DNA of 64,000 bases, from contig NC_133666.1 of NCBI RefSeq assembly GCF_037893015.1, positions 627,124,810 through 627,188,809 of the forward strand, in the 5' to 3' direction. Source of the DNA: Macrotis lagotis. Lineage: Eukaryota; Chordata; Mammalia; Peramelemorphia; Peramelidae. Positions within the stretch are counted from its first letter, which is position 1; the number at the start of each line of letters is the position of its first letter. The notes under the pieces were generated by a model. That model was not told the origin of the DNA and made no database searches. It saw only the letters and a list, made by a program, of their open reading frames with translations. Both the position numbers and the translations under genes were made by a program. Positions 11,400 to 26,769 of this stretch are shown here, piece after piece.

Positions 11400-12110
11400 G
11401 GTTTAGTCCCGGTTAGGCCTGAGGCCGGCTAAACGGCAGGCCCAGGGACCCGCTGGGTCTGGCCCCAGCCCTGCCACGGTGGTCCCGCGCGGCCGGGCCG
11501 GGGAAGCGGGGTTCCCGGGGCTTCCCTCCGGCTGGGGGGGCAGGGGCAGGAGCCGGGACAGGAAAGGCCCGCGGCCGGGAGGGCTGAGGGGCGCAGCATT
11601 CCGGGAACCTGGGAGGGGGCCGGCAATGGCCCGCTCCTCTTCCGGGTACCCCACCTCGGCCTTTAGCAACGCGGTGGCTAAGGAGGCTCGGCCGGAGAGG
11701 GAAGATTTGGGGGGAGGGCCTGGCCAGCCGCTCACGTGACGGGAGCCGGGTCCGGGCGCTTCCCTCCCCCTTCTGGAGCAGCTGTGGGCGTCCCCCAAAA
11801 CGCGTGGTCATTCCTCATTGGCCCGTGGCTGCAGCCAATAGAAAGCGGCCATCTGGGAACCCAGCGTTCCGAGGCGCAGCCTAAAGTGCTACGCCGGCTC
11901 GGGGCCAATCGGGAGGGGCCTTGCGGCCGCCGGGGCCAATGGGCGGGCTCAGGGGGCGGGCCCAGGGCCGGGCGGCGTTGGTTTGAGGGGGGCCGGGTAT
12001 AAAGGCGGTCGGTGGTCGGCGGCCGCCGTCCCGACTGCAGACCCGGAGTGTGGCTGTGTCCTGCGGCTGCTGCGTCCGGCCCGCTCCCCGCCGCCCCTGC
12101 CCGGCCCTTC
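11400..12110 (+). promoter_or_regulatory. CALR: CALR promoter: CpG island, CCAAT boxes and TATA box
   Basis: A TATAAA box lies at 11998-12003, 113 bases before the start codon. CCAAT boxes lie at 11835-11839, 11905-11909 and 11936-11940, and an inverted ATTGG lies near 11816-11820. Repeated CCAAT boxes upstream of a TATA box are characteristic of ER-chaperone genes induced through ER-stress elements (CCAAT-N9-CCACG). Here the CCACG halves are only approximate (for example CCATC at 11849 and CCTTG at 11919), so ER-stress control is inferred from the family. Confidence 0.8.
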
Positions 12111-12115
12111 CCGTC

Positions 12116-15100
12116 ATGCTGCCGCTCCTGCTGCTGGGCCTGCCGGGCCTGCTGGGCCTGGCCGGAGCCGCCGAGCCCGCGGTCTATTTCAAGGAGCAGT
12201 TCCTCGACGGAGGTAACGGGGGGCGCCGGCCTGCGGCCCCGCCCCGTGCGGGGCGCCCCGGGCCCCGCCGAGCCCGTCCCGGCCGGCCCAGCCGGGTGGG
12301 GGGGACGTTGGAGGGGCCGCGCGCCCCCGCCCCCGCCGCTGTCACGGGGGGGAGGGGACGTGGGAGGCTTCGCGGCCCCCCCAGGCGCCGCATCCCCGCC
12401 CCTCCCCGTGGGGTGGCTCCCGCCCTCCCCGGGGACCCATTTTCCTCCATTAGCCCGGAGGATGGCCCACACGGGGTCCCCCGGGCCTTCCCTGCCCTCC
12501 TGCCGCCACCTGCCTGTGCCCAGCCTGCTGTGGGGGGGGTAGGAGGGACCCCGGGGCCCGACCAAAGCCCGGCCTAGAGCCTCGCACCCCTCCTTTGCTT
12601 CTGCCTGATCCGGCTGGGCCGGTGGGAACTTGGGGGTGGGGGGCGGGGTCGGTTCCCGGAGAGTTAAAAGATGCCCTTATGAAGGGTCCTGATCCCAGGC
12701 ACCGGGCAGATGGCTTTATCCCAGAGCCTTGGCACCAGAAGCATCCAAGGGGGCATTTCAGCCCCAAATCGTTGCCTCGTTGACCTTGTGTAAGCCCTTT
12801 CCCCATTCACAAAAGGAAGGAACTCTGCCTAGAGAGCCTTTGGAGACTTCTATCCATTTATGACCCTCCGGGGACCTGGTTAATCTCATCTAGCTGTAGG
12901 TGATTTTTGGAGTCTGGAAAGAGCAGAGTCAAGCCCCCTTGGGAATGTTCAACTCCCTGAAGCTTCCTGGGGAAGGACAGTCAGGAGTAGCAAGATGGGC
13001 ACAGAGTCTTCTCTCCAGTTGCACTTCCCCAGTGTTGGGGGACATAAGGACACTAACCTCCTTCTCTCCTCAGACGGCTGGGAGGATCGTTGGGTGGAAT
13101 CCAAGCACAAGAATGACTACGGCAAGTTTAAGCTCTCCTCTGGGAAGTTTTATGGTGATGAAGAGAAGGACAAAGGTAAGGAGCTGCCTCTGCAGACCAG
13201 TTCCTCTTCTTCTGCTCATGCTAGCAATTTCCTCATCTTTCAAGTGAGAGGGTCAGGTTTAAATCTGTTAAGATCCTTACCAACTCTGAAAGTTCCTCTG
13301 ATTCTTTTGAAGCTGGGCCCATCTAAGTGGGTAGGAGTCAGGATTGGATCTGGGACAGAAGACTGGTTGTGCCTGGTTGCTGGCTAGGTCGAAGGGAGAC
13401 TAGTGAGCAGTGGGACAGGAGACCCCTTACTTACCTGGGGCAACTTTTTCACCTTGCTTGTAGGGCTGCAGACAAGTCAGGATGCCCGGTTCTATGCCCT
13501 GTCGACACGGATGGAGCCCTTCAGCAACAAGGGTCAGACGCTGGTGATACAGTTCACTGTGAAACATGAGCAGAACATTGACTGTGGTGGTGGTTATGTG
13601 AAACTGTTCCCTGCCAGCCTGGACCAAGCCAGTATGCATGGAGACTCCGAGTATAACATCATGTTTGGTAAGTGTTCATAGGGCTATTCCCTCTTCCTTC
13701 TAGTATTCTGGATAGTTCCTTACATGAGAAGCTGAGGTTGGCCATCTCATCAGTGTGAAAATGAGGATTGAAGAAGGAAAGTGACTGGACCCCAGGATTC
13801 TTCCCTCCCACTTTACCATTAAGAGTGATTTGGGGGAGCTTTGCATTCTCTGATCGGTTCCCCTCTTTTCCCCCTCTTCAGGCCCCGACATCTGTGGCCC
13901 AGGGACCAAGAAGGTTCATGTTATCTTTAATTACAAAGGCAAGAACATGCTGATTAATAAGGATATTCGCTGCAAGGTAAGCTACCTAACAAACAGGCAA
14001 AAGGAAGGGGTCAAGTCCTGTGGGGACTTAACATCATAACTACTGTGTTCCCACTGCTCATAGGATGATGAGTTCACCCATCTGTACACCTTGATTGTTC
14101 GGCCAGACAACACATATGAGGTGAAGATAGACAATGTTCAAGTAGAATCAGGCTCAATGGAAGATGACTGGGACTTCCTGCCACCCAAGAAAATCAAGGA
14201 TCCTGAGGCCAAGAAGCCTGAGGACTGGGATGAGCGAGCCAAGATTGATGACCCCACAGACACAAAGCCAGACGTAGGTTGCTTGCAGTTGGAAACTCTT
14301 CCTTGCTAATCCTTGTCCATTGATCCCTTCCCATTCCCTTCTTTCCATATCCCTGAGGTCAACTGGGAGAAAAAGTGTTTCTAAAGCTCTGATGACATCT
14401 TATTGACCCCCAAGGACTGGGAGAAACCTGAACACATTCCTGACCCTGATGCTCAGAAGCCTGAGGATTGGGATGAAGAGATGGATGGAGAGTGGGAGCC
14501 ACCAGTGATTCAGAACCCTGAGTACAAGGTGAGGCTGGGAAGGTGCTTGATGGGGTCCAGGAGTGGGGGGGGGGACTGTGGGAAGAATGGCAACTCAAGC
14601 CTGACCCTTTCCGTTTTCCCCCAATCTCCTCTATAGGGTGAATGGAAGCCCCGGCAGATTGATAACCCTGATTACAAGGGCAAATGGCTGCATCCTGAGA
14701 TTGACAATCCTGAATACACCCCTGACCCTAATCTTTATGCATATGACAGCTTTGGTGTGTTGGGCCTGGATTTGTGGCAGGTGAGGTCACTGAAGCTAGG
14801 AACTGCTTTGCCTTCTGCTGGTCCCGAAGTGGGAAGCTTTGGCCTCACCTATCTGACCTGTTTCTCTGTTTATAGGTGAAATCTGGTACCATCTTTGATA
14901 ACTTCCTTGTCACCAATGATGAATCCTTTGCAGAAGAGTTTGGTGAAGAGACCTGGGGAGCCACAAAGGTAATTCCTTCTTTAGAGCATGGATGCAGTGC
15001 ATAGGTCATCTCCATCTGGACAGAAGGTTGGGGACTCCTAGGAGGTGTCTTTCTCCTAGAGGTGGGCTGGCTCATCACTATTTTCAAATACTTTATATTT

Positions 15101-15380
15101 TCAAATACTTTTTATTGGGGAAGGGAGGGGGGCAAGTACAGGGCTCTGAGGTAGAGGTGTGTCCATCTCATAGGAAGCTGAGAAGAAGATGAAGGAACAG
15201 CAGGATGAGGCAGAGCGGCAGCGTGAAGAAGAGGAGGAAAAAAAACTGAAAGAGGAAGAAGAGGCTGGAGATGACAAAGATGATGAGGACAGAGATGATG
15301 ATGACAAAGAGGATGAAGAGGAGGATGATAAGGAGGATGAGGAAGAAGAGGATGGTGCCCAGCCCAAGGATGAGCTGTAG
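12116..15380 (+). CDS. CALR: Calreticulin, ER calcium-binding lectin chaperone, 9 exons
   Basis: Calreticulin folds monoglucosylated glycoproteins in the ER lumen and buffers calcium. Exons: 12116-12212, 13074-13175, 13464-13667, 13882-13976, 14064-14273, 14415-14528, 14637-14780, 14876-14968, 15174-15380; the sum is 1266 nt (421 aa, human 417). The leucine-rich signal peptide is residues 1-19, with mature protein from [10 protein letters not shown]. The globular lectin domain includes [17 protein letters not shown]. The proline-rich P domain has the [16 protein letters not shown] and [10 protein letters not shown] repeat types. The C domain is a long Glu/Asp run ending in the ER retrieval signal KDEL. 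Exon 5 ends KPD and exon 6 begins DWEKPEH, against KPE|DWDKPEH in human. The start is the first in-frame ATG, 113 bases from the TATA box. Lengths of exons 5-8 (210, 114, 144, 93) match human as I recall them. Confidence 0.98.
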
Positions 15381-16030
15381 GGGGCTACTGCCTACCTGGC
15401 CAGGGCCAGGACTCAGGCTGGGAGCACCCCGGGGGCCAGGCCGGGAGCCAACTAATGTCTCTATGAGACTGGAGAACTGTTTCCAATGGGTGGGATTGTT
15501 TGTTTGGGGTTGGGTGTGTTTTTTTTTTGTTTTTGTTGTTTTTTAAACTGGTGTCTGTCTTCATTCACTCTCCCTCAGGTCCCTCTGCCCCCATCAGCCT
15601 CTTGAGGATGGCAGATAGTGTAGGGCACCCTTTAGCCATGGGCTTGGGGGGCATAGGGATCCAGGGCATCGCAATGCATGGATGCTCAGCTTCCCTGTTG
15701 ACTACCCAGGGATAGAGACTCTGATCCTAAGCTGCCCCCTTTCCCCAACTGGCCTCAACTCCTGGCTCCTCCGTTCCCCCCCCCCCCATCCTTAGGAGCC
15801 AGACAGAAGGGGAGGGGTCTGTCAGCCTGGCCCTGCCCTTAGGTATCCCGTAGCACTGAGGGGAGTGAGGGTTTGGCCAATAAGCGCCTAAGCCAAATTC
15901 TGCTCCCTTTTTTCCCTCTGCCAGGGCTGAGGGCAGGAGTGGGCGGGGTAGAGCCCCTGTTGGTGGGGAGGTGGGGGGGTGTCAGTTCTTGCTTGGTCAC
16001 ATTGAGAATGTAAGAACAAAAGAAATTTCT

Positions 16031-16036
16031 ATTAAA
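16031..16036 (+). terminator. CALR: CALR poly(A) signal (ATTAAA)
   Basis: ATTAAA lies about 650 bases after the stop codon, inside AGAAATTTCTATTAAATTAA, with a T/GT-rich element directly downstream. The surrounding sequence resembles the mammalian CALR 3' end. Confidence 0.75.
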
Positions 16037-16953
16037 TTAAGTTTTGTGTCTCTCTCATGTGTTTGATTTCTTGGAGAAAGGGCAGGGTTAAACTTCCTAG
16101 TTCTCTCAATAGCTGCCCAGCTCCTGGGGAGGGCTGGGGAGATGGAATGGGAGTTGGGAGTGGAACAGATAGATGTTGGGGTTGTGTTCCTCTATAGCTT
16201 TGGCCAGAGAAGATGGAACGCATTTCCTTCTTTCTGTGCCTGTGGTGGGTTTCCTTTCCCCACTTAGTGGTAGGACTCAGTTCTGAACACCTGGAGAGAC
16301 TTGGGTCTGTGTCCTCTCCAGGAGCCCAAAGACTGGATTTTGAAGTTTTTGGGGAGGACCTATTAAAAGTATAAGATTAACTGATAACATTTTCTTTACA
16401 AACTAACCTCTTTTACTTTTTTTTGATACTTTCAAATTATTTAAATCGGTATTACTAGGTACCACTTCTCAACACAAAACTTAACTTTCTCTGGTAACAT
16501 CAAGGGAAAAATTGATATAATAGCAATGCCTGAAAATGTATATTCATTTTGCTTCATAGTATGTCCATTCTTCCGAGGGAGGCCTGCTCCCAAGTTTAGT
16601 CAGGATGTAAATTCTGACTGTGCTGTTCTGTATTATTTGTGTACAAGTTTCTAGGGTTTGATTTTTTTCTGAGGCATGCATAATTAGTCCATTAAGTTCA
16701 AATATTGCAGTGTATAAGCATCCCCAAAAGTGGGTACCTACTTCATTTCTAGTTTTGTCACAATGTGCTTTCTTTTTTAAATATACGTGGGTTTGGTTTT
16801 TTTTGACCACTTAGTGGGGTAGGTAGAGGAGCATCTCTGTGATTGCTTTGTCAGAAGGTACATATACAGTTTACATGACTTGGAATAATTTTTTCTTGCC
16901 AGAATGATGGGATAAGAAGGACTGTTGTGTAGCTTGTGTTGTGATCAGAATGA

Positions 16954-17098
16954 TTTTTTTTTTTTGCAAGGCAATGGGGTTAAGTGACTTGCCCAAGACC
17001 ACATAGCTAGGTAATTATTGTCTGAGGCCGGATTTGAACTCGGGTACTCCTGACTCCAAGGCCATTGCTCTATCCACTGCGCCACCTAGCCGCCCCCA
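16954..17098 (-). repeat. Marsupial tRNA-derived SINE, reverse orientation, with target-site duplication
   Basis: T-run, TTTGCAAGGCAATGGGGTTA tail and reversed GGGGGCGGCTAGGTGGCGCA head. The flanks ATCAGAATGA (16944-16953) and ATCAGACTGA (17099-17108) differ at one base. Confidence 0.9.
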
Positions 17099-17359
17099 AT
17101 CAGACTGAATTTGAGAGCGCCTTTGTAACTTTATGTCACTGAGGCCCAGCATGAACTGCCTCAAAGTGGAACAATATTCAGGCCAAGTCGCTGGATGAGG
17201 GTCCTAAGGAGGGTGTGGTGTTGAGAACTTGGTTCTGGCCTTGGGTTTTAGGGATTAGTAGGCCTCAAACTGGTCAGCTTGCCAGTAAATCCCATTGAGG
17301 AAGGAGCATTGGAGACTAAACCAAGTCCAGTCAAAGTTGATGTGACATAAGGTCTCCAA

Positions 17360-17580
17360 AGGAGAGTATGGAAATTATAATAGTGAACATTTATATAATG
17401 CTGTGCTAAGTGATTTACAATGATCTTATTGGATCCTCACAACAACCTTGAGGTGGGACCCATTTTTCCTCAATTTATGGTTGGGATCACTGGCACTGGA
17501 CAGTCCCAGATGGTACTTGAACTTGGATCTTCCTGATTCCACATCCAACTCTGGATCCACTGTGCCACCTTGATGCCTGA
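17360..17580 (+). repeat. Old MIR-like remnant
   Basis: Contains AACATTTATATAATGCTGTG, then GGATCCTCACAACAACCTTG and AGGTGGG, which is the typical MIR3-like 'catttactg...cctcacaacaaccc' layout. No ends are visible. Confidence 0.45.
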
Positions 17581-18076
17581 AGAAGTATCACACTGTAGGA
17601 AAGGTATGCAAGCTGGACAACATCCAGAAGAGATCCACAAACAGGATTCTGAGGATCCTCAAGACTACATAAAAACTGGGGAAGAAACTGGCCATTGAAC
17701 TTGAGTAAGGAATATATTGCCTTCAAGAAGCAGCTGGAGAGTTGTCTTGGAAAAGACCTTATTAAACCTGGCCCCTGGGTCCAGAACCAAGATCCCTGGA
17801 TGGATAGATGTTACTCCCTAACAAAGAGGATGTCCAAAAGCTATGGAGGGTTTTTCTTCATTAGGTGATGTCATTATAGGGATTTCTACATAGGGAGAGC
17901 TGAGATGGCCTCTGTTATTGTTGTATCATTTGGGGTCCCAGGGATGAGAAGTATCATCAAAATTAACCAAGAAGCCCACCAATAAGGATTCCAAGTCCCC
18001 TAACTCCATAGTCATTGTCCTTTTGGCTACAATACAATTATCTAACCTATTGTTAATTATATCCTCCCTGAAGTCA

Positions 18077-18377
18077 GGAGCCAGCTAGGTGATATAGTGA
18101 CCTTTGAGACAGGAGGACAGGAATTTGAACCCAGCCTCAGCCATTCAACACTTACTAGCTGTGTGACTTTGGGCAAATTACATAACCATGATTGCCTCAT
18201 CCAGGACCATCTCCAGTCATCCTGATTCATATATGGCCATTGGACTCAGATAGTTCCGGAAGAGAAAATGAGGCTGATTACTTAGCACAGCCCCCTTCAC
18301 TCAAAACCAATTTAGGTGCTTGTCATAGCATCATCTCCCTGATGGCATGATCTTCAAGAAAGAAGCACAAACAGCCT
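18077..18377 (+). repeat. Marsupial composite SINE (tRNA head, RTE-type tail), diverged
   Basis: A tRNA-like head (AGCCAGCTAGGTGATATAGT) is followed by GCCTCATCCAGGACCATCTC and a long unique tail ending ATGGCATGATCTTCAAGAAA. The same body is found in the opposite orientation at 41301-41549. From memory this resembles the marsupial SINE class mobilised by RTE LINEs (MAR1-type). Confidence 0.65.
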
Positions 18378-18463
18378 CCTAAGTCAGGAACTCTGATTTG
18401 TACGTTTGAGAAAGTGAATAGTGGTAACAGCTGATGAGCTCTATCAAACTATTTCTCTATAGT

Positions 18464-18541
18464 CTGACTTCCCCTTCCTATACTTTCTAGAACAAAGTGT
18501 ACCTGACTTCCCCTTCCTATACTTTCTAGAACAAAGTGTAC
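18464..18541. repeat. Perfect 39-bp tandem duplication
   Basis: The 39-base unit starting CTGACTTCCCCTTCC occurs at 18464-18502 and again, without a mismatch, at 18503-18541. No microsatellite lies inside the unit. Confidence 0.95.
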
Positions 18542-18751
18542 CTCCTTGGCCACAAATCCCCTGTCTATTGTCTCCTCTTAATAGAATCTAGCAGGACTGT
18601 TTTTGGATCCCCAGAGATTAGTTCAATACTTGGCCCATGATAAATGTTCTATTAATGCTTTTTCTTTCATTGTTTCATTAGTACATTTACTCAAATGAAT
18701 TTAGCAAGCTTGTGGGTGAGGAAGAGATGAATTAGGATGAAATCTGACAAA

Positions 18752-19012
18752 TATTTATTAAGGCCACAAGTTGGACAGCGGATGGAATGCTCCATCTGAA
18801 ATTAGGAAGACTTATCTTTCTGAGTTCAGCTTTGACCTCAGACACTAGCCGTGTGACCCTGAACTAGTCACTTTACTCTGTTTGCTTCAAGCTTCCTCAT
18901 CTGTAAAATGAGCTGAAGAAGAAAATGACAAACCACTCTAGTATCTTTGCCAAAAAAAACTTCAAATGAGGTCAAAAAGAGGACAAGACTATACCAACTC
19001 AACAACAACATC
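18752..19012 (+). repeat. Marsupial tRNA-derived SINE of the 'AAACCACTCTAGTATC' type, diverged
   Basis: Contains TCCTCATCTGTAAAATGAGC, AAACCACTCTAGTATCTTTG and a tail with GACAAGACTATACCAACTCA ending in CAACAACAAC. This is the older marsupial SINE type whose tail reads '...gacacgactgaaacaactgaacaac'. Confidence 0.7.
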
Positions 19013-19121
19013 AGCATACTCTTCTCAATGCTAGAAACTCAAAAATCTTATATTCTATTGGGGATACATGTTCATTTATAAGCAGGGATATGCTGCAGCT
19101 ATTGAGTCAACTTAAAAACAA

Positions 19122-19247
19122 TTTTTTTTTCTAATTTTATTTATTTAAGGCAATGGGGGTTAAGTGACTTGCCCAAAGTCACACAGTCAGGTAATTATTA
19201 AGTGTCTGAGGTAGGATTTGAACTCAAGTCCTCCTGACTCCAGGATC
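19122..19247 (-). repeat. 5'-truncated marsupial SINE, reverse orientation
   Basis: TTTAAGGCAATGGGGGTTAA through CTCCTGACTCCAGG; the tRNA-like head is missing. Confidence 0.75.
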
Positions 19248-19259
19248 AGCTAATTTTGT

Positions 19260-20300
19260 TAATTTTTTGAGTCAATTGTTAAATTTTCTGAGTGCATTTT
19301 AAAGTTCCTTGAAAACTAGCAAACTTGATCTATTTATAGTCTAGAGCAGATGTATCAAACACTAAATCAAACACTAACCACAGTTGTAGGCTGTACCAGA
19401 TTAAAATATAATTGGGAAATACTTTGAAAAATAAATAAAAATACAACAAAACATAGATGACAGTAATATATAGTTTTCTAAGTCCCTGTGACCTGCAGGA
19501 ATTTCCTATGTAGTTCAGTGACCATCATTTCTACTGTTCTCTACTTAAGAAAGTGACAAGGAAAATGTTAATTAAACTTAAAAATGCATTGTGCTACATT
19601 ATTTTTTTGCCAAGTATGTTAAAAATTTAGCAGCACATCCCTGGATAAGTATAAGAAATTTCTAGAGAGAAAACTAACAACTGGAGGGGACAAGAAAGAC
19701 CTCCCAAGGAAATGGCACAACTGAGCTTTGAAGGAAACTGGGGCTTCTACCAGCTGGAGGTGTGGTGTGATAATCCATTACATTTTTTTCCCCAACTAAA
19801 TTTTTTGATATTAAGGCTTCCATGGAATTCAACAAACACCAAGTACAATATGCTGAGCTAGGCTCTGGATAGACAAAAATCTAAAGGCCTCAACTGAGCA
19901 GGGAGAGAGCTAACAAAGTGTACAGTCACCTGAAGTCATGTTGACAGTTCAGGCTCTTAAGTCATTATGTGGGGAATCAAATTTGTGGAGATTTGAACCA
20001 GCAACCCTCTTCATGCAAACATTTTTGTGGCCCCCTGTGACCTAGGGATGAAAATTCTTGATATTTCCAAACATCAGAAAAGGACATGGTTTAACCATAG
20101 AAATGATATTGGATTAACAGGCTGCACCCAGGACCTGTCCATCCAACTTTCAGGTGTGTAGTCTCTCTAGAAGGATGTGAACTCCTAGGGAGCAAGGAGA
20201 ATTTTGATTTTCTGTTTAGTCTCTAGGGCTTTGCAGAACAGCCAACTGATAAGTGCTTCATTCATTCATTCATAGATGGATGATCCAAAGTAAATGGTTT
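19260..20300. other. Intergenic sequence between CALR and RAD23A, no gene seen
   Basis: AT-rich with stop codons in every frame. Short fragments resemble old repeats, but none can be assigned with confidence. Confidence 0.4.
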
Positions 20301-20318
20301 TCCTGAAATTGGAATTTT

Positions 20319-20469
20319 TTTTTTTTTAGGTTTTTGCAAGGCAACGGGGTTAAGTGGCTTGCCTAAGGCCGCACAGCTAGCTAATTATTAGGTGTTTGAG
20401 GCCGCATTTGAACTCAGGTCCTCCAGACTCCAGGGTCGGTGCTCTATCCGCTGCGCCACCTAGCCGCCC
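20319..20469 (-). repeat. Marsupial tRNA-derived SINE, reverse orientation, with perfect target-site duplication
   Basis: Full-length copy flanked by identical CTGAAATTGGAATTTT at 20303-20318 and 20470-20485. It inserted about 0.7 kb upstream of the RAD23A start codon. Confidence 0.93.
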
Positions 20470-21183
20470 CTGAAATTGGAATTTTCTTGGAGCTCTTCAG
20501 AGCGCGGGCTTTGCAGGGAGTGCCCTGAGGGAGGTAGGGGATGGAACATTCGAGAGCCTAGCTTCGCCCATCCCTCCAAGGCCTCACAGGTGAGGCTGAA
20601 AAGTGGCAGCACTAGGTTTGAATACCTGTTCTTCCGTTTGCTACCCTTCTGGCCTTGGCCGAGTCACTGAGACACCTGTGGGCCTCGATTTTCTCATCTG
20701 TAAAGAAAGAAGCGGTTGGTTGTGACGTGCCCGGGAGAGCCGGGGCTGTCACACCAGGTTCTCCCGCAGCCATTTTGTGACACCGTGACGCCACCCAAAA
20801 CAATGACGTCATCGCACCGAAGCCTCTAGTGCGCAAGCTCCGCGGGACGGGTGCGGGGAGGAGTGGGGGGGTGCTGCTCCTGCGACAGCCTTCGGGTGAG
20901 TCTCCAGTACGCATGGCCGGGAAAGAGGGTTCTTTTTTTTTTCCGTTCGTCGACCCCCCCGGGTCACGTGATCGGGGTCGCCGCGCTCGCGCCCGTCCCT
21001 TCCCTCGGCTCGCCGCGCGGCGCGCATGACCGGGAAGCAGTTCCCGGCGTGGCTCAGGGCGCTAAGATGGCGGCGGCGTGAGTTGCATGTTCCCGTGTGT
21101 CTGCTGCCCCGGGGCCGCCGCGTCGGACGGAGCGAGGGACGGACCGGACGGACGGAGCCCGCCGCCGCCGCCCGGGCCCAGCG

Positions 21184-25751
<4,568 letters not shown>

Positions 25752-25827
25752 TGCAGAGAGGAGGGAAACTGAGCTCATCCCCACCTATACCCCCCCACTG
25801 CCGGCAAAAAAGTTTTATAGAAGAAAA

Positions 25828-25866
25828 CAAATATATATATATATATATGCATATATATATATATAT
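25828..25866. repeat. (AT)n microsatellite in the RAD23A 3' UTR
   Basis: Two runs of AT dinucleotides separated by GC, about 80 bases after the stop codon. The sequence can fold on itself in the mRNA. Confidence 0.9.
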
Positions 25867-26032
25867 TCATGTTTATTTAAGTGGGTAAAAAAAGCATAAA
25901 AAGACTACCCGAGTGCCCTTTTAACTCTCTTCTCCCCCAAGGAAGTTGGGGGCCATATGCAGCTGAGATAAGGCTGTCCTCCTTGACCCAGCATTCCCCC
26001 CATTTCTGAGTGTGCATGTGTGTGAGAGCGTG

Positions 26033-26069
<37 letters not shown>

Positions 26070-26094
26070 AGAGTGAGTGAGTGAGCGAGCGAGC
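26033..26094. repeat. (GT)n(GA)n compound microsatellite in the RAD23A 3' UTR
   Basis: A GTGTGTGTGT stretch, then AGAGAGAGAG, then GAGT and GAGC repeats. Confidence 0.9.
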
Positions 26095-26724
26095 TGGAGC
26101 TGGCGGCCTGGCCAGGGGATTTGGAGACAGATGGGCCCCTCCTGGCCTGTGGCCCAGCTTGCTGCTGAGACAGATGGAGCCTTGGCCCCAGCTCCCAGCA
26201 AGCAGGTCTCTCCTCCCTCCCTCCCCTGAAACTGCTGATGTCCCCACCCCCTCCTAGGGGGAGTCTGAGGTGGCCCAGCTCCACCCCTTCTGCCCCCTTT
26301 CTGACTTGGGGTAGGGTTGGGGCTGGGAGGAACTTGATCTTCCCTTGGAATGAAACTGTCTAAATTCTTTCATCTGGCCTTTTTTTTGAGGAAAGTCAGA
26401 TGAAGGATAGCTAGGGCTAATTGCTTATCACCAGCCTAAACGCTGAGAAGGAAGAATTCGGGGTGTTGGGATTAGAGTAGGAAACTTGTAAGAAGGCAGC
26501 TAGGGCTAGGTTCAGCCCCCTCTGCTCCTTGCTATGCCTGGTGAAGAGCAGGGGGGATATCTGAATCTATTGCTTTGCTCTACAGAACTGCATCATATAG
26601 TAGGGCTGGAGGGTCAGGGCAGGATCTCTGAATAGGGTTCACTAGAGAGAATGTGCAGAAACCAAACCTATAGTCAGGCTGTCCTGACTCCTTCCCTCTT
26701 GCCCCCCCCCCCCCATGTGTCTCT

Positions 26725-26748
26725 AATAAAGGTTTTGAAGTGAATAAA
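26725..26748 (+). terminator. RAD23A: RAD23A poly(A) signals (two AATAAA)
   Basis: AATAAA lies at 26725-26730 and again at 26743-26748, roughly 1 kb after the stop codon. They are the only clear tandem hexamers downstream of the gene, so the 3' UTR is about 1 kb. Confidence 0.75.
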
Positions 26749-26769
26749 GTTTTAGAAACAAGCTAGGGG

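Noticed and set aside
12050-12115. N-terminal extension of CALR from GTG at 12050
   Set aside because: It is not an ATG, and the signal peptide begins correctly at the ATG at 12116.
11732-12565. 277-codon minus-strand frame over the CALR promoter
   Set aside because: Antisense to CALR exon 1, and its composition is Gly/Pro/Arg-rich.
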